Source of the DNA: Methanoculleus thermophilus
GTDB lineage: Archaea; Halobacteriota; Methanomicrobia; Methanomicrobiales; Methanoculleaceae
Reading direction: 5' to 3'
DNA: 64,000 nucleotides
Assembly: GCF_001571405.1 (NCBI RefSeq)
Contig: NZ_BCNX01000006.1
Location: 372,001-436,000 of the forward strand
This document shows, piece by piece, positions 34,781-44,472 of this stretch; position 1 is the first letter of the stretch; each line of letters begins with the position of its first letter. Position numbers and translations under genes: made by a program. Below the pieces are notes generated by a model. That model saw nothing but the letters and a program-made list of their open reading frames with translations, was not told where the DNA came from and did not search any database.

Positions 34781-36541
34781 TTATCCCCGCCGGAAGAGTC
34801 CGTCGAGTTTGCGCTTGTCGAACGCCACGACCGTCGGCCTTCCGTGCGGGCAGGTCCAGGGGGTTTTGGTCCGGGCAAGTTGCATAAGGAGGCGCTTCTG
34901 CTGCTCGGCGGTGAGGAGGGCGCCGGCCTTCACAGCACCGCGGCATGCGATGATGCAGGTGACCGCCTCACGCCGGTCGGGAGCGGCCCGGGCCTCCCCG
35001 GCGAGGAACTCGGCTATCATCTCCCTGATGCTTGCGGGGTCCTCGACGGCCCCGAGGGCGGCCGGCACCGCCCGGACGGCGAAGGTATCCCGGCCGAACT
35101 CCTCCACCACAAATCCCTCGCCCGCGAGGAGAGGCACCGCGTCCCGGAGCGCGGCCGACTCTTTCGGTGGAAGGGAGAGGACGACGGGCATGATCAACTC
35201 CTGCGACCCGGCCGCCTTGTCGCGCTGTTCCACGACCTGGTCGTAGAGGATCCGCTCATGGGCCGCATGCTGGTCGACGAGGTAGAGGGTGCCGTCGGTC
35301 CCCTCCGCCACGATGTAGGTCGCGGCTACCTGTCCTATCGGCTCCATCGGGGGGAGGAGGTTCTCCTGTCCACCTGCCTCTGTCTCCGTCCGGCGGAGCT
35401 GACGATCCGAGAGGGCGAGTTCCCGGTGCCGGGCCGTGTAAGCCGCTTCGGGCTCGCCTGCCGCTGGAGCGGGAGCCGGGACAGGTTCTTGCGGCAGGAG
35501 CGGCTGCTGCACCGGTTCGGCCGGAGCATCGCCAAGAAGGTCGTGCCCGGCGAGGGCCTCTCCTACCGCGGTTGCAATTGCTCCCGTGATCTCCCGCTCC
35601 CGGGATAGGCGGACCTCCCTCTTTGTCGGGTGGACGTTGACGTCCACAAGATCGGTCTCGATCGTGAGATCGAGGAATGCCACAGGATAACGGTCCTTTG
35701 GGAGGAGGGTGCCGTAGCCCTCCCGGACGGCGGCGGCGATCTGGCGGGAGGAGATGCTCCGGCCGTTGATGCTGATATAGATCTCAGATTGGTTTCCCCG
35801 GTTCTCCGACGGGCGGGAGACATAGCCGCGGATGGTAAGGATCGGGAGCCTTCCCTCGACCGGGACGAGCGCCCGGGCAAGGTCTGCACCGTAAAGTCCG
35901 GTGATGGTGGCAAGAAGGTCCCTGGACCGCTGGGTCGAGAGCCGCTCCTTTCCGTTCTGCACCACCCGGAAGGCAACCTCACCGTGGGCGAGGGCCAGGT
36001 TCTCCACAGCGGCGTAGATGTGGGCAAGTTCAGTGTTCCTGCTCTTTAGGAACTTCCGGCGGGCGGGGGTGTTGTAGAAGAGGTGCTCCACGATGATCGT
36101 CGTCCCCTCCGGGGCGCCCACCTCGCTCTTCTCGACGATCTCACCGCCCCTGATCACCAGCCGTGTCCCGGCGAGCGCGCCGCTCCCACGGGGACGGGTG
36201 ACCAGGGTCACCTCCGCGACGGCGGCGATGCTCGCGAGCGCCTCCCCCCGGAACCCCAGCGTCCGGAGGGTCGAAAGATCGGCGATATCTCGGATCTTGC
36301 TCGTGGCGTGGGGCGCAAACGCAAGGACGGCCTCCTCCGGCGTCATCCCCTCGCCGTCGTCGGTCACCCGGATCTTCGTGACAGCAGCCATGTCCGACGT
36401 AATCTCGATGAGGATGCTCGTCGAACCGGCATCGATCGCGTTCTCGATGAGTTCTTTCACCACCGATGCCGGCCGCTCCACGACCTCGCCGGCGGCGATC
36501 TGGTTCACGGTGTCGGGGTCGAGGACCCGGATCTTCGTCAT
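34781..36541 (-). CDS. mutL: DNA mismatch repair protein MutL
   Basis: 586 residues. N-terminal GHKL ATPase: NQIAAGEVVERPASVVKELIENAIDAG (the Glu is catalytic), VTDDGEGM, then ATSKI and GFRGEALASI. The C-terminal domain has the endonuclease motifs DQHAAHERILYD, ACRGAVKAG and CPHGRPT. The usual DQHA-xx-E-xxxx-E motif ends in D here rather than E. Coordinates strand discrimination and nicking with MutS, whose stop it overlaps by four bases. Confidence 0.96.
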   Translation of the reverse strand: MTKIRVLDPDTVNQIAAGEVVERPASVVKELIENAIDAGSTSILIEITSDMAAVTKIRVTDDGEGMTPEEAVLAFAPHATSKIRDIADLSTLRTLGFRGEALASIAAVAEVTLVTRPRGSGALAGTRLVIRGGEIVEKSEVGAPEGTTIIVEHLFYNTPARRKFLKSRNTELAHIYAAVENLALAHGEVAFRVVQNGKERLSTQRSRDLLATITGLYGADLARALVPVEGRLPILTIRGYVSRPSENRGNQSEIYISINGRSISSRQIAAAVREGYGTLLPKDRYPVAFLDLTIETDLVDVNVHPTKREVRLSREREITGAIATAVGEALAGHDLLGDAPAEPVQQPLLPQEPVPAPAPAAGEPEAAYTARHRELALSDRQLRRTETEAGGQENLLPPMEPIGQVAATYIVAEGTDGTLYLVDQHAAHERILYDQVVEQRDKAAGSQELIMPVVLSLPPKESAALRDAVPLLAGEGFVVEEFGRDTFAVRAVPAALGAVEDPASIREMIAEFLAGEARAAPDRREAVTCIIACRGAVKAGALLTAEQQKRLLMQLARTKTPWTCPHGRPTVVAFDKRKLDGLFRRG

Positions 36542-39162
36542 CGCTTCTCCTCCCCGTCCCCGTTTACGAGCCGCTGGAGGCGGCAGAGGGTGTTTAAGGC
36601 ATCAATCGGAGTCATCTCGTTGGGATTCAGGCATTTGAGCTCCTTGATTGCCGGGTTCTCCTCGGCAACCCCCTCGCCGGGGTCGATGAGGAGCATCTGC
36701 GTGTAGCGCGGGGCTCGCGGTCCGGCCGGGATCTCCCGGGCCGCTGCCTCCTTTAAGATCTCCATCGCCCTGTCAGTCACCTTCTTCGGGACCCCGGCAA
36801 GACGGGCCACATGGATGCCGTAACTCCTGTCGGTCGCGCCGGGAATGATCTTGCGCAGAAAGACGACATCATCCCCGGTATCCCTCACGGCGAAGTGGAA
36901 GTTCTTCACCCTCTTATGCGTCCCCTCGAGATCAATCAGGTCGTGGAAGTGGGTTGCAAAGAGGGTCCGCGGTCCGGCAACCGCCCTCCCGTGCAGGAAC
37001 TCCACTACCGCCCGGGCGATTGCGCACCCGTCCAGCGTGCTCGTTCCGCGTCCGATCTCATCGAGGATGATGAGGCTCTGTGGGGTTACGTTATTCAAGA
37101 TATTTGCAAGCTCGAGCATCTCGACCATGAACGTGGACTGCCCCGAGGCAAGATCGTCGAACGCTCCCACCCGGGTGAAGACCCGGTCGACGATCCCGAT
37201 GGTGGCATGCCGGGCCGGGACGAAGCTTCCCATCTGGGCCATGATGCAGCAGAGCGCGACCGCCCGCATGTAGGTGGACTTGCCCGCCATGTTCGCCCCG
37301 GTGATGATCATGATCTGGTTGTCGGTGGAATCGAGTTCCGTATCGTTCGGGACGAACGGGACCGGGAGGTTCCGCTCCACCACCGGGTGGCGGCCGTCCC
37401 GGATAACGATCCGGCCGCTCTCCTCGATCACGGGGCGGGTATAGCCGTAGCGGGCGGCAACTTCTGCGAGGGCCGAATAGACATCGAGCAATCCTACCGC
37501 CCGGGCGGTCGCCTGGAGACCGGGGACCTCCGCCGCAAGCGTCCTGATGAGTTCTGCGTAGATCTCCGCTTCGAGAGCGCTGAGCCGATCCTCAGCAGTC
37601 GCGATCATCGCCTCTTTCTCCCGGAGGTCGGGTATCGTGTAGCGCTCGCCGTTCGCGGTCGTCTGCCGGCGCTCGTACTCCGGCGGCACCAGGTGCAGGT
37701 TCGGTTTTGTCACCTCAATATAGTAGCCGAAGACCCGGTTGTAGCCGACCTTGAGGGACTTGATTCCTGTCCTCTCCCTCTCCTGCTGCTGGAACTCCAC
37801 GATCCAGTCCTTTCCGGTCGTCGCGAGGTGCCGGAGCTCGTCAAGCTTCGCATTGAACCCCTCCCTGATCATCCCGCCGGACTTTGCGAGCGCCGGCGGA
37901 TCATCCACGATCGCCCGGCCGATGAGGTCGATGATCCCGGAGTGGTCGTTCATCGCGTCGAGGGCCTCGCGGATGAGCGCGGGAGGGTCGCCGGAAAAGA
38001 GCGCCTTTACATCCGGGATCGATTCCAGCGATTCCCGGAGTGTCGCGAGATCTCGCGGGCCGGCGTTTCCGTAGGCAATCCTTCCCGCGATCCGCTCGAT
38101 ATCGGCGAAGTTGCTGAGGCTTTCGCGAAGCGCCTGCCGTTCGAGAGTGTTGTTGAAGAACCACTCCACGGCATCGAGCCGCTCCTCGATCGCCTCTTTC
38201 CGAATCAAGGGGCTGATCAGGAACGACCGCATCGTCCGGCTCCCCATCGATGTCTCCGTGACGTCAAGCGCGGCAAGAAGGGTGCTCCCGTCGCCTTCGC
38301 CGCGGATGCCGGTCGTTATCTCGAGGTTCCGGAGGGTGATTGCGTCGAGCACCATGTTCCCCGATGGTATCCGGGTCGAAAGCCCCGTGATGTGGGGGAG
38401 GGGCGACTGCTGGGTTTCCTGGGCGTAGCGGAGGGCTGCACCGGCCGCGGCGATTGCCCCCGGCATCTGGGCGCATCCGTAGCCGTCGAGCGTCGTTGTC
38501 CCGAACTGCTCGCAGAGGTGCTTGTGTGCCGCGTCCACGTTGAAGGCGTCGTCGCGATAGCGGCTCACCGTCACCCCAAGAGTTTCGAGCCGCTCGGGGA
38601 GCGGCTCGCTGAAACTCTCCGGGACGATCGCCTCCGTCGGGCGGTATCGTACCACTTCCGAGATGATCTCTGCATAGCCGCGGCTGGCGCTCCCGGAGGA
38701 GACGAAGAACTCTCCGGTCGAGACATCCAGGAATGCGAGCCCGAAGGTTCCCTTTCGGTCGGGAGCGATCGCCATGAGGTAGTGTGCCCCGGCCGAGCCG
38801 AGCATCGTGGAGTCGATCAGGGTCCCGGGGGTGATCACACGTGTGACCTCTCGCTTCACCACGCCTTTTGCGGTCTTAGGATCTTCCACCTGGTCGCAGA
38901 TTACCACTTTGTAGCCCTTATTCACCAGGCGGGCGATGTAGCCGTCGGCGGCGTGATGTGGGACGCCTGCGAGAGGCATCCGGTCGCCGTTCTTATCCCT
39001 GCCCCGGGCCGTCAGGGTGATATCGAGTTCCCGGGCTACGACGCCGGCATCTTCCCCAAAGGTCTCGTAAAAGTCTCCCATCCGGAAGAAGACGATGCCG
39101 TCAGGGTATCGGGCTTTCACTGAGTAATACTGCCGCATTGCCGGGGTTGGTCCGTCGGTCAT
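36538..39162 (-). CDS. mutS: DNA mismatch recognition protein MutS
   Basis: 874 residues of MutS1 type. The mismatch-binding domain has MRQYYSVKARYPDGIVFFRMGDFYETF (split here), with the Phe-x-Glu motif FYETF that wedges into mismatched DNA. The clamp and core follow. The ABC-type ATPase has GANMAGKSTYMRAVAL, the signature STFMVEMLE and Walker B SLIILDEIGRGTST. A C-terminal helical tail ends the protein. Heads the mutS-mutL operon; this bacterial-type system is scattered among archaea. Confidence 0.97.
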   Translation of the reverse strand: MTDGPTPAMRQYYSVKARYPDGIVFFRMGDFYETFGEDAGVVARELDITLTARGRDKNGDRMPLAGVPHHAADGYIARLVNKGYKVVICDQVEDPKTAKGVVKREVTRVITPGTLIDSTMLGSAGAHYLMAIAPDRKGTFGLAFLDVSTGEFFVSSGSASRGYAEIISEVVRYRPTEAIVPESFSEPLPERLETLGVTVSRYRDDAFNVDAAHKHLCEQFGTTTLDGYGCAQMPGAIAAAGAALRYAQETQQSPLPHITGLSTRIPSGNMVLDAITLRNLEITTGIRGEGDGSTLLAALDVTETSMGSRTMRSFLISPLIRKEAIEERLDAVEWFFNNTLERQALRESLSNFADIERIAGRIAYGNAGPRDLATLRESLESIPDVKALFSGDPPALIREALDAMNDHSGIIDLIGRAIVDDPPALAKSGGMIREGFNAKLDELRHLATTGKDWIVEFQQQERERTGIKSLKVGYNRVFGYYIEVTKPNLHLVPPEYERRQTTANGERYTIPDLREKEAMIATAEDRLSALEAEIYAELIRTLAAEVPGLQATARAVGLLDVYSALAEVAARYGYTRPVIEESGRIVIRDGRHPVVERNLPVPFVPNDTELDSTDNQIMIITGANMAGKSTYMRAVALCCIMAQMGSFVPARHATIGIVDRVFTRVGAFDDLASGQSTFMVEMLELANILNNVTPQSLIILDEIGRGTSTLDGCAIARAVVEFLHGRAVAGPRTLFATHFHDLIDLEGTHKRVKNFHFAVRDTGDDVVFLRKIIPGATDRSYGIHVARLAGVPKKVTDRAMEILKEAAAREIPAGPRAPRYTQMLLIDPGEGVAEENPAIKELKCLNPNEMTPIDALNTLCRLQRLVNGDGEEKR

Positions 39163-39305
39163 CGCTTCTCCTTATACAATCCGCATGGGGTCACATAAGG
39201 GTACTCCCCCAAGATTCTGCGAAATTTTGCTTGGATTCGGCACCCGGATAGAGCGTGTCCAGATAAGCTAAATACGTCAGAAGCGCGTACCAAAACGAGA
39301 TAAAC

Positions 39306-40559
39306 ATGTCGGCGACGATCGCAGAAAAGATATTCTCAGAACGGTGCGGCAGACCCGTCCGCGCGGGAGAGGTGGTGATGGCGCCGGTGGATGCGGCGAT
39401 GATCCACGACATCACCGGCCCGCTTGCGGTCCGGGTCTTTCGCGAGATGGGTGGAGAGCGCGTCTATGATCCGGAGCGAATCATTATGCTCTTCGACCAC
39501 CAGGTGCCCGCCGACTCGATACCCGCTGCCGAGAACCACGTCTTCATGCGGCAGTTCGCAAAGGAGCAGGGGATCCACAACTACGATCTCCTCGAGGGCG
39601 TCTGCCACCAGGTCGTGATGGAGAAGGGGCGGGCGGCGCCCGGTGAGATCATCGTCGGGACCGACTCTCACACCTGCACCTACGGTGCTGCGGGTGCGTT
39701 TGCGACCGGCATCGGCTCGACCGATATGGGATTCGTCTTAAAGTTCGGTGCTCTCTACTTCCGGGTACCCGAGAGCATCCGGGTCGAGGTGGACGGGAAG
39801 TTCGGCCGCAGGGTCGGAGCAAAAGACTTCATCCTCTCGCTCGCCGGGGATATCGGTGCTGATGGCGCAACCTACATGGCGCTTGAGTTTGCCGGCAGCG
39901 CGATGCGCGAGATGGATATGGCAGGCCGGATGACCTGTGCGAACATGGCGATCGAGATGGGCGCAAAGGCCGGGATCGTCCAGCCCGACGCAATTACCTG
40001 GGAGTATGTCACCGCCCGACGCGCAATCGAGCCCTTCGACCTTGCAGGCGACGACGACGCGGTCTACCGGGATCGCAGGCACTACGACGTCACCGATCTC
40101 GCCCCGCAGGTCGCCGTCCCCCACAATGTCGACAACGTCGTGGACGTAACGAAGGTCGCCGGGACGAGAGTAGACCAGGTCTTCATCGGCTCCTGCACGA
40201 ACGGCCGCTACGAAGACCTTGCCGAGGCGGCCGAGGTGCTCGGGACCTCCGACAGATTCGCGGACGGTGTACGGGTGATCGTCATCCCGGCCTCGCGGAC
40301 CGAGTACCTCAAAGCCCTCCGGGCCGGGATCATAGAGCGCTTCGTCGAGGCGGGCGCCCTCGTGGAAGCGCCCTGCTGCGGCCCCTGCATGGGCGGGGCG
40401 TTCGGGCTGCTCGCCCCCGGCGAGGTCTCGCTCTCGACGTCGAACCGGAACTTCCGGGGCAGACAGGGGAGCACGCAGGCCCAGGTCTACCTCTCCTCGC
40501 CGGCGACGGCGGCGGCGAGCGCTCTCTACGGCGAGATCACCGACCCGAGGGAGGTGTGA
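39306..40559 (+). CDS. Homoaconitase/3-isopropylmalate dehydratase large subunit
   Basis: 417 residues of the archaeal HacA/LeuC type. [4Fe-4S] ligands in [29 protein letters not shown] and [10 protein letters not shown]. It isomerises 2-hydroxy-dicarboxylate/tricarboxylate intermediates. In methanogens two such paralogous enzymes exist: leucine biosynthesis (LeuC) and 2-oxosuberate chain elongation for coenzyme B (AksD/HacA). Which this is depends on the small subunit. First gene of a three-gene operon. Confidence 0.9.
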   Translation: MSATIAEKIFSERCGRPVRAGEVVMAPVDAAMIHDITGPLAVRVFREMGGERVYDPERIIMLFDHQVPADSIPAAENHVFMRQFAKEQGIHNYDLLEGVCHQVVMEKGRAAPGEIIVGTDSHTCTYGAAGAFATGIGSTDMGFVLKFGALYFRVPESIRVEVDGKFGRRVGAKDFILSLAGDIGADGATYMALEFAGSAMREMDMAGRMTCANMAIEMGAKAGIVQPDAITWEYVTARRAIEPFDLAGDDDAVYRDRRHYDVTDLAPQVAVPHNVDNVVDVTKVAGTRVDQVFIGSCTNGRYEDLAEAAEVLGTSDRFADGVRVIVIPASRTEYLKALRAGIIERFVEAGALVEAPCCGPCMGGAFGLLAPGEVSLSTSNRNFRGRQGSTQAQVYLSSPATAAASALYGEITDPREV

Positions 40560-40562
40560 ATC

Positions 40563-41054
40563 ATGCGAGTCTGGAAGTTCGGCGACGATATCGATACGGA
40601 TGCGATCATCCCCGGGCGGTTCCTCACCATCTACGACCCGGCTGAACTTGCGAAGCACGCGTTCGAAGGAACAAGAGACGAGTTTGCAAAGACCGCAAAG
40701 GAGGGCGACATTATCGTCGCCGGAACCAACTTCGGGTGCGGCTCCTCCCGCGAACATGCACCGCTCGCCCTCCTCGGCGCCGGGATCCGGATCGTGGTCG
40801 CGAAGTCCTTTGCGCGGATCTTCTACCGGAACGCCGTGAACACCGGGCTCCTGCCCCTGGTCTGTCCGGAGGCCGATGGGATCCGGGACGGTGACACCGT
40901 AACCGTGGATATCGCCGCGGGTTACATCGAGGTGGGCGGAAAGAGGCTTTCGATCGAGCCGGTGCCCGACTTCCTCAAGGAGATCGTCGATGCCGGTGGG
41001 CTCGTTGCATATGCGAAAAACCTGGAGAAGGTGGAGACATGCAGCACAAAGTAG
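40563..41054 (+). CDS. Homoaconitase/3-isopropylmalate dehydratase small subunit
   Basis: 163 residues with RVWKFGDDIDTDAIIPGRFLTIYD, then GTNFGCGSSREHAPLALLGAGI and FARIFYRNAVNTGLLPL. The loop that discriminates substrates in Methanocaldococcus (YLRT in HacB, YLVY in LeuD) reads RFLTIYD here and matches neither, so specificity is unresolved. Four bases after the large subunit and 16-base overlap with the dehydrogenase. Confidence 0.9.
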   Translation: MRVWKFGDDIDTDAIIPGRFLTIYDPAELAKHAFEGTRDEFAKTAKEGDIIVAGTNFGCGSSREHAPLALLGAGIRIVVAKSFARIFYRNAVNTGLLPLVCPEADGIRDGDTVTVDIAAGYIEVGGKRLSIEPVPDFLKEIVDAGGLVAYAKNLEKVETCSTK

Positions 41055-42160
41055 CATTGATCGGTGGGGACGGGATCGGCCCCGAGATCGTGGCGGCGGG
41101 AAGAGAGGTTCTTGATGCCGCGGGAGAGCGGTATGGATTCGATATTAACTGGACCGAGTTCGATATCGGGGCGGAGCGCTACCTCGCGACGGGAGAACTC
41201 CTGACCGAAGAGGATATCCAGGAGCTCTCGAAGTTCCCGGCCATCTACTTCGGGGCGATCGGTGACGACCGGGTAAGGCCCGGGATCCTTGAGAAAGGTA
41301 TCCTGCTTGCCATCCGGTTCCACTTCGACCAGTTCATCAACCTCCGGCCGATCAAACTCCTTGATGGCGTCACGACGCCGCTTGCGAATAAAAAGCCTGA
41401 GGATATCGACTTCGTCGTGGTCCGGGAGAACACCGAGGACTTCTACGTCGGGATCGGCTCCCGCTTCTCCGGCACGCACGAGCAAAAGACCCTCGAGGTC
41501 GTCCGGGATATGTATAACATCAAGTTCGGGCTGGACGTCGAGACCGATGCCGACGAGCTCGCCTACCAGATCGGCGTCATCACCCGGCCGGGTGCGGAGA
41601 GGGTGATCCGCTACGCCTTCGATCTCGCCAATCGTCGGCGCAAGAAGGTTACGTCGGTCGACAAGGCAAACGTCCTCTCCGACGTCTACGGCCTCTGGCG
41701 GGATGTCTTTACCGGAGTCGCCGCCGGCTACCCGGATATCCAGACGGAGTTCAACTTTGTCGACGCCGTCACGATGTGGTTCGTCAAGAACCCGGAGTGG
41801 TTCGACGTCGTCGTCACCCCGAATATGTTCGGGGACATCATCACCGATCTCGGAGCCATGATCCAGGGCGGGCTCGGGCTCGCCCCCGGCGGAAACATCA
41901 ACCCCGACGGCACCTCGATGTTTGAGCCGATTCACGGTTCGGCGCCGAAGTACCGCGGTCAGGACGTTGCAAACCCGCTCGCCACGATATGGGCGGGCTC
42001 GATGCTCCTCGACCACCTCGGTGAGCATGATGCGGCGGCGGCCGTCCTTAGAGCGATCGAGAGGAGTATCCGTGACGGATACGTGACCCGGGATATGGGC
42101 GGGGCGATGAAGACGAGCGAGGTCGGGAGAAAGATCGCGGAGCTTGTAAAGACGGTGTAG
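41039..42160 (+). CDS. Isopropylmalate/homoisocitrate-type dehydrogenase
   Basis: 373 residues of the beta-decarboxylating dehydrogenase family: [17 protein letters not shown], the substrate region [33 protein letters not shown], then [21 protein letters not shown] and [16 protein letters not shown]. It oxidises and decarboxylates the product of the preceding isomerase. LeuB (leucine) or AksF (coenzyme B) are both possible. The enzyme pair in one operon makes a complete two-step module. Confidence 0.88.
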   Translation: MQHKVALIGGDGIGPEIVAAGREVLDAAGERYGFDINWTEFDIGAERYLATGELLTEEDIQELSKFPAIYFGAIGDDRVRPGILEKGILLAIRFHFDQFINLRPIKLLDGVTTPLANKKPEDIDFVVVRENTEDFYVGIGSRFSGTHEQKTLEVVRDMYNIKFGLDVETDADELAYQIGVITRPGAERVIRYAFDLANRRRKKVTSVDKANVLSDVYGLWRDVFTGVAAGYPDIQTEFNFVDAVTMWFVKNPEWFDVVVTPNMFGDIITDLGAMIQGGLGLAPGGNINPDGTSMFEPIHGSAPKYRGQDVANPLATIWAGSMLLDHLGEHDAAAAVLRAIERSIRDGYVTRDMGGAMKTSEVGRKIAELVKTV

Positions 42161-42198
42161 GTCCATCCCTCCCCTCTTTTTTTCGAAAAAGACCGTCC

Positions 42199-42206
42199 TT
42201 TATATC
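42199..42206 (+). promoter_or_regulatory. TATA box of the nitrogenase-like gene at 42234
   Basis: TTTATATC lies 28-35 bases before the ATG and no ribosome site precedes it. The mRNA is probably leaderless or nearly so. Confidence 0.5.
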
Positions 42207-42233
42207 CCCACACCGCCATGATCTTGTAGACCG

Positions 42234-43412
42234 ATGCAAATAGAGCAGCATATGCCGTGCGAAAACCCGCTCTGGCCCTGTGCGATGACCGGGGCGGTCG
42301 CATGCCTTTCGGGATTCGATGGCCTCGCCGTCGTCGTTCATGGTTCAAGTGGGTGCTACTTCTACCCCGCGTCGCTCGTCGGCGTCCCCATCCACGGGAC
42401 GTTTCTGGTCGAGAGCGAGGTCATCTTCGGGACGGAGTCCCGCCTCATGGAGGTCATCCGGGACCTTAACGGCCGGTACTCGCAGGTAGCCGTGGTTAAT
42501 ACCTGCGTGCCCGCGATCATGGGCGAGGATCTCAGCGCCCTTGCCCGTGATGGGCGGGTCCTCTTCATCGACAGCCCCGGGTTCCTCGGCGACCTTGAGG
42601 CCGGCTACCGCCGGGCGCTCGATACGATCGCACCGGTAGTGGACCCGGATACTCCCGGCGTCAATATCGACGGCATCTGCCGTACAGACCCCTTCTGCCG
42701 GGGAAATGCGCTCGAGGCGCGACGCCTCCTCAATCTCGCCGGCGCCCCGGTCGCCGCCACCTTCTGCCTCGACCGCTACGATGCGGCGCACCGAGCAGCG
42801 CCCTTCACCGTCGGGACGAATCCGGATCTGGCAAGCGGCGTCGGGACCTGGTGCGGCTCGCTTCTCGGGCTTGATGCCGTCGGCGAGACCTTCGAGCGGC
42901 TTGAATCCCTGGTCGACGGTGTTGACTCCCGACCAATCAAAGAGGAGATCGCTTGGGCCGATGCCCGGATACAGAAGGCCTGCGGAAAGTATCTTCGAAG
43001 GTTCGACCCTCCCCGGGTGGTGATCGCCGCCCAGAGCGCGTACGCTGCGTTCGCGAAAGATTTCCTCGATCGCTACCTCGGGGCCGATATCGTCTGCATT
43101 GCCGCTCGAAACAACCCCGGTGAAGATAGCAACGGTATCACCTCCACAACCGACTTCTCGACCATCCGGGAGATGATCCTGGATGCCGAACCGGACCTGG
43201 TCATCGGATCCTCCTACGAGCGGACGCTCGCTCCCGGTGCCGCCTTCGTCGGGCTGACGCCGCCCCTCCGGGGTATGGTCCTCCTCTCGTCCCGGATGAT
43301 TGCCGGGGTCGAGGGGGCGCTCTGGTTCATGGATGAGGTGCTCAACGCCTGTGCAAACCGGAACCGGCGCTCAAAGAGCGAGAATGTGGTTCACGCCAAA
43401 GATCGGCGCTGA
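42234..43412 (+). CDS. Nitrogenase component 1-like protein (NifD/NifK homologue), copy A
   Basis: 392 residues. Three cysteines line up with the P-cluster ligands of NifD/K: C16 in PLWPCAMTGA, C41 in VHGSSGCYFYP and C91 in VVNTCVPAIMGEDL. A DxxE/FGxExxL helix follows the second (VESEVIFGTESRLMEVI). The FeMo-cofactor His/Cys region of true nitrogenase is not recognisable, so dinitrogen fixation is unlikely. A divergent partner pair (NifH-like and a second copy) lies 2.2 kb away. The HPRPS-type N-terminus I associate with CfbD of F430 synthesis is absent. Substrate unknown. Confidence 0.78.
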   Translation: MQIEQHMPCENPLWPCAMTGAVACLSGFDGLAVVVHGSSGCYFYPASLVGVPIHGTFLVESEVIFGTESRLMEVIRDLNGRYSQVAVVNTCVPAIMGEDLSALARDGRVLFIDSPGFLGDLEAGYRRALDTIAPVVDPDTPGVNIDGICRTDPFCRGNALEARRLLNLAGAPVAATFCLDRYDAAHRAAPFTVGTNPDLASGVGTWCGSLLGLDAVGETFERLESLVDGVDSRPIKEEIAWADARIQKACGKYLRRFDPPRVVIAAQSAYAAFAKDFLDRYLGADIVCIAARNNPGEDSNGITSTTDFSTIREMILDAEPDLVIGSSYERTLAPGAAFVGLTPPLRGMVLLSSRMIAGVEGALWFMDEVLNACANRNRRSKSENVVHAKDRR

Positions 43413-43613
43413 TATCTTCGGTTTCGTGAGGCTTCGGGTGAATTTGTCACCCTCCATACAACATCTCTCGAAAAGACAGGCGGAGCACGGGAGGTTTCCC
43501 ACAACCCCGAAAGAGTCCGGGGTAGTTGCGCCCACCATAAACTTTTTTATCAACCGATGAGCACCGGGGTGCCGTTCTGCCCACTGGGCAGATCGCAACA
43601 GGGAGGTTATGGG

Positions 43614-43820
43614 ATGACACACGGTGGTGGAGGCGGCCCCCACGGGCTGCTCCTTGAGCAGATGTTTGAACTCCTCGACGAGAATCAGAAGCGGCAGTTG
43701 ATGGTCCGGATGATTGAACACCGGATCAAGACGAAGGAGCACTGGGTCGAATCGATGAAGCAGAAGATCGAGACCTACAAGATGGCACGTGATATGCTCC
43801 AGGCGGGCATAAAGAAGTGA
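43614..43820 (+). CDS. Small helical protein of unknown function
   Basis: 68 residues from ATG 43614, chosen because GGGAGGT sits 7-13 bases upstream; the frame continues back to 43557 with no such site. A Gly/His-rich start (MTHGGGGGPHG) is followed by an amphipathic helical body (LLEQMFELLDENQKRQLMVR, then TKEHWVESMKQKIETYKMAR). TATA-like TTTTTTATC occurs near 43545. No family recognised. Confidence 0.6.
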   Translation: MTHGGGGGPHGLLLEQMFELLDENQKRQLMVRMIEHRIKTKEHWVESMKQKIETYKMARDMLQAGIKK

Positions 43821-43977
43821 GTCCGGGCTATGGGACACCCCGGGGATTTGATATCCCCGGGCCGAATCTCTTTTTGAACATAGGATATAGTCGGGTTGAA
43901 TGATTGCTGGAGACCGTACGCCTCGCGCTGCCAGCAGTCACGATTGTATAAACCCTCCCGATGAATAATACTCCAGT

Positions 43978-44457
43978 ATGGACCTGGTCATCAGGCAATA
44001 TTGCAAAGAGGATTTTACCTCTGTGTGTGATCTTGAGCGGGAGAATAGTCCGCAAGGGTGCAAGCCCGAGGTCTTTATCCGCCAGGCGGGGGTTCTCTTT
44101 GCCGATACCTTCCTCGTTGCGGAATGCGGCGGGGAGGTCATCGGCTATACCATCGGGGCTCTCGTGCAACAGCGCCCCGCTACCGGGTGGATCATCCGGC
44201 TGGTGGTCTCCGGGAAACACCGGCGAAAGGGTTTTGGAGATAGCCTCGTTACCGCAGTCATCAGCGGTCTTTTGGAACGCGGGGCAGAAGAGATCTATCT
44301 TTCGGTTGCACCGGGAAACAGAGCTGCACGAGCACTTTACGAAAAACATGGATTCCAGGAGACCGAGTTCTGTCCGGCCTACTTCGGTGAAGGGGCCGAT
44401 CGATACATCCTCCGGAGGAGCATCGACGATCATAAAGGTTTAACCCGTTTGTATTGA
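43978..44457 (+). CDS. GNAT-family N-acetyltransferase (RimI-like)
   Basis: 159 residues. Acetyl-CoA-binding motif A is seen as RLVVSGKHRRKGFGDSLVTAVISGL (R/Q-x-x-G-x-G/A as RRKGFG), followed by EEIYLSVAPGNRAARALYEKHGF. The N-terminal DLVIRQYCKEDFTSVCDLER is the typical RimI-like first strand and helix. It probably acetylates a protein N-terminus or small amine. TATAAA at 43947-43952 and lack of a ribosome site suggest a leaderless mRNA. Confidence 0.86.
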   Translation: MDLVIRQYCKEDFTSVCDLERENSPQGCKPEVFIRQAGVLFADTFLVAECGGEVIGYTIGALVQQRPATGWIIRLVVSGKHRRKGFGDSLVTAVISGLLERGAEEIYLSVAPGNRAARALYEKHGFQETEFCPAYFGEGADRYILRRSIDDHKGLTRLY

Positions 44458-44472
44458 TATCGGTGCGATAAC

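Noticed and set aside
36811-39123. 770-codon open frame antisense to mutS
   Set aside because: It lies wholly over mutS, has no family features, and arises from GC-rich third codon positions on the other strand.
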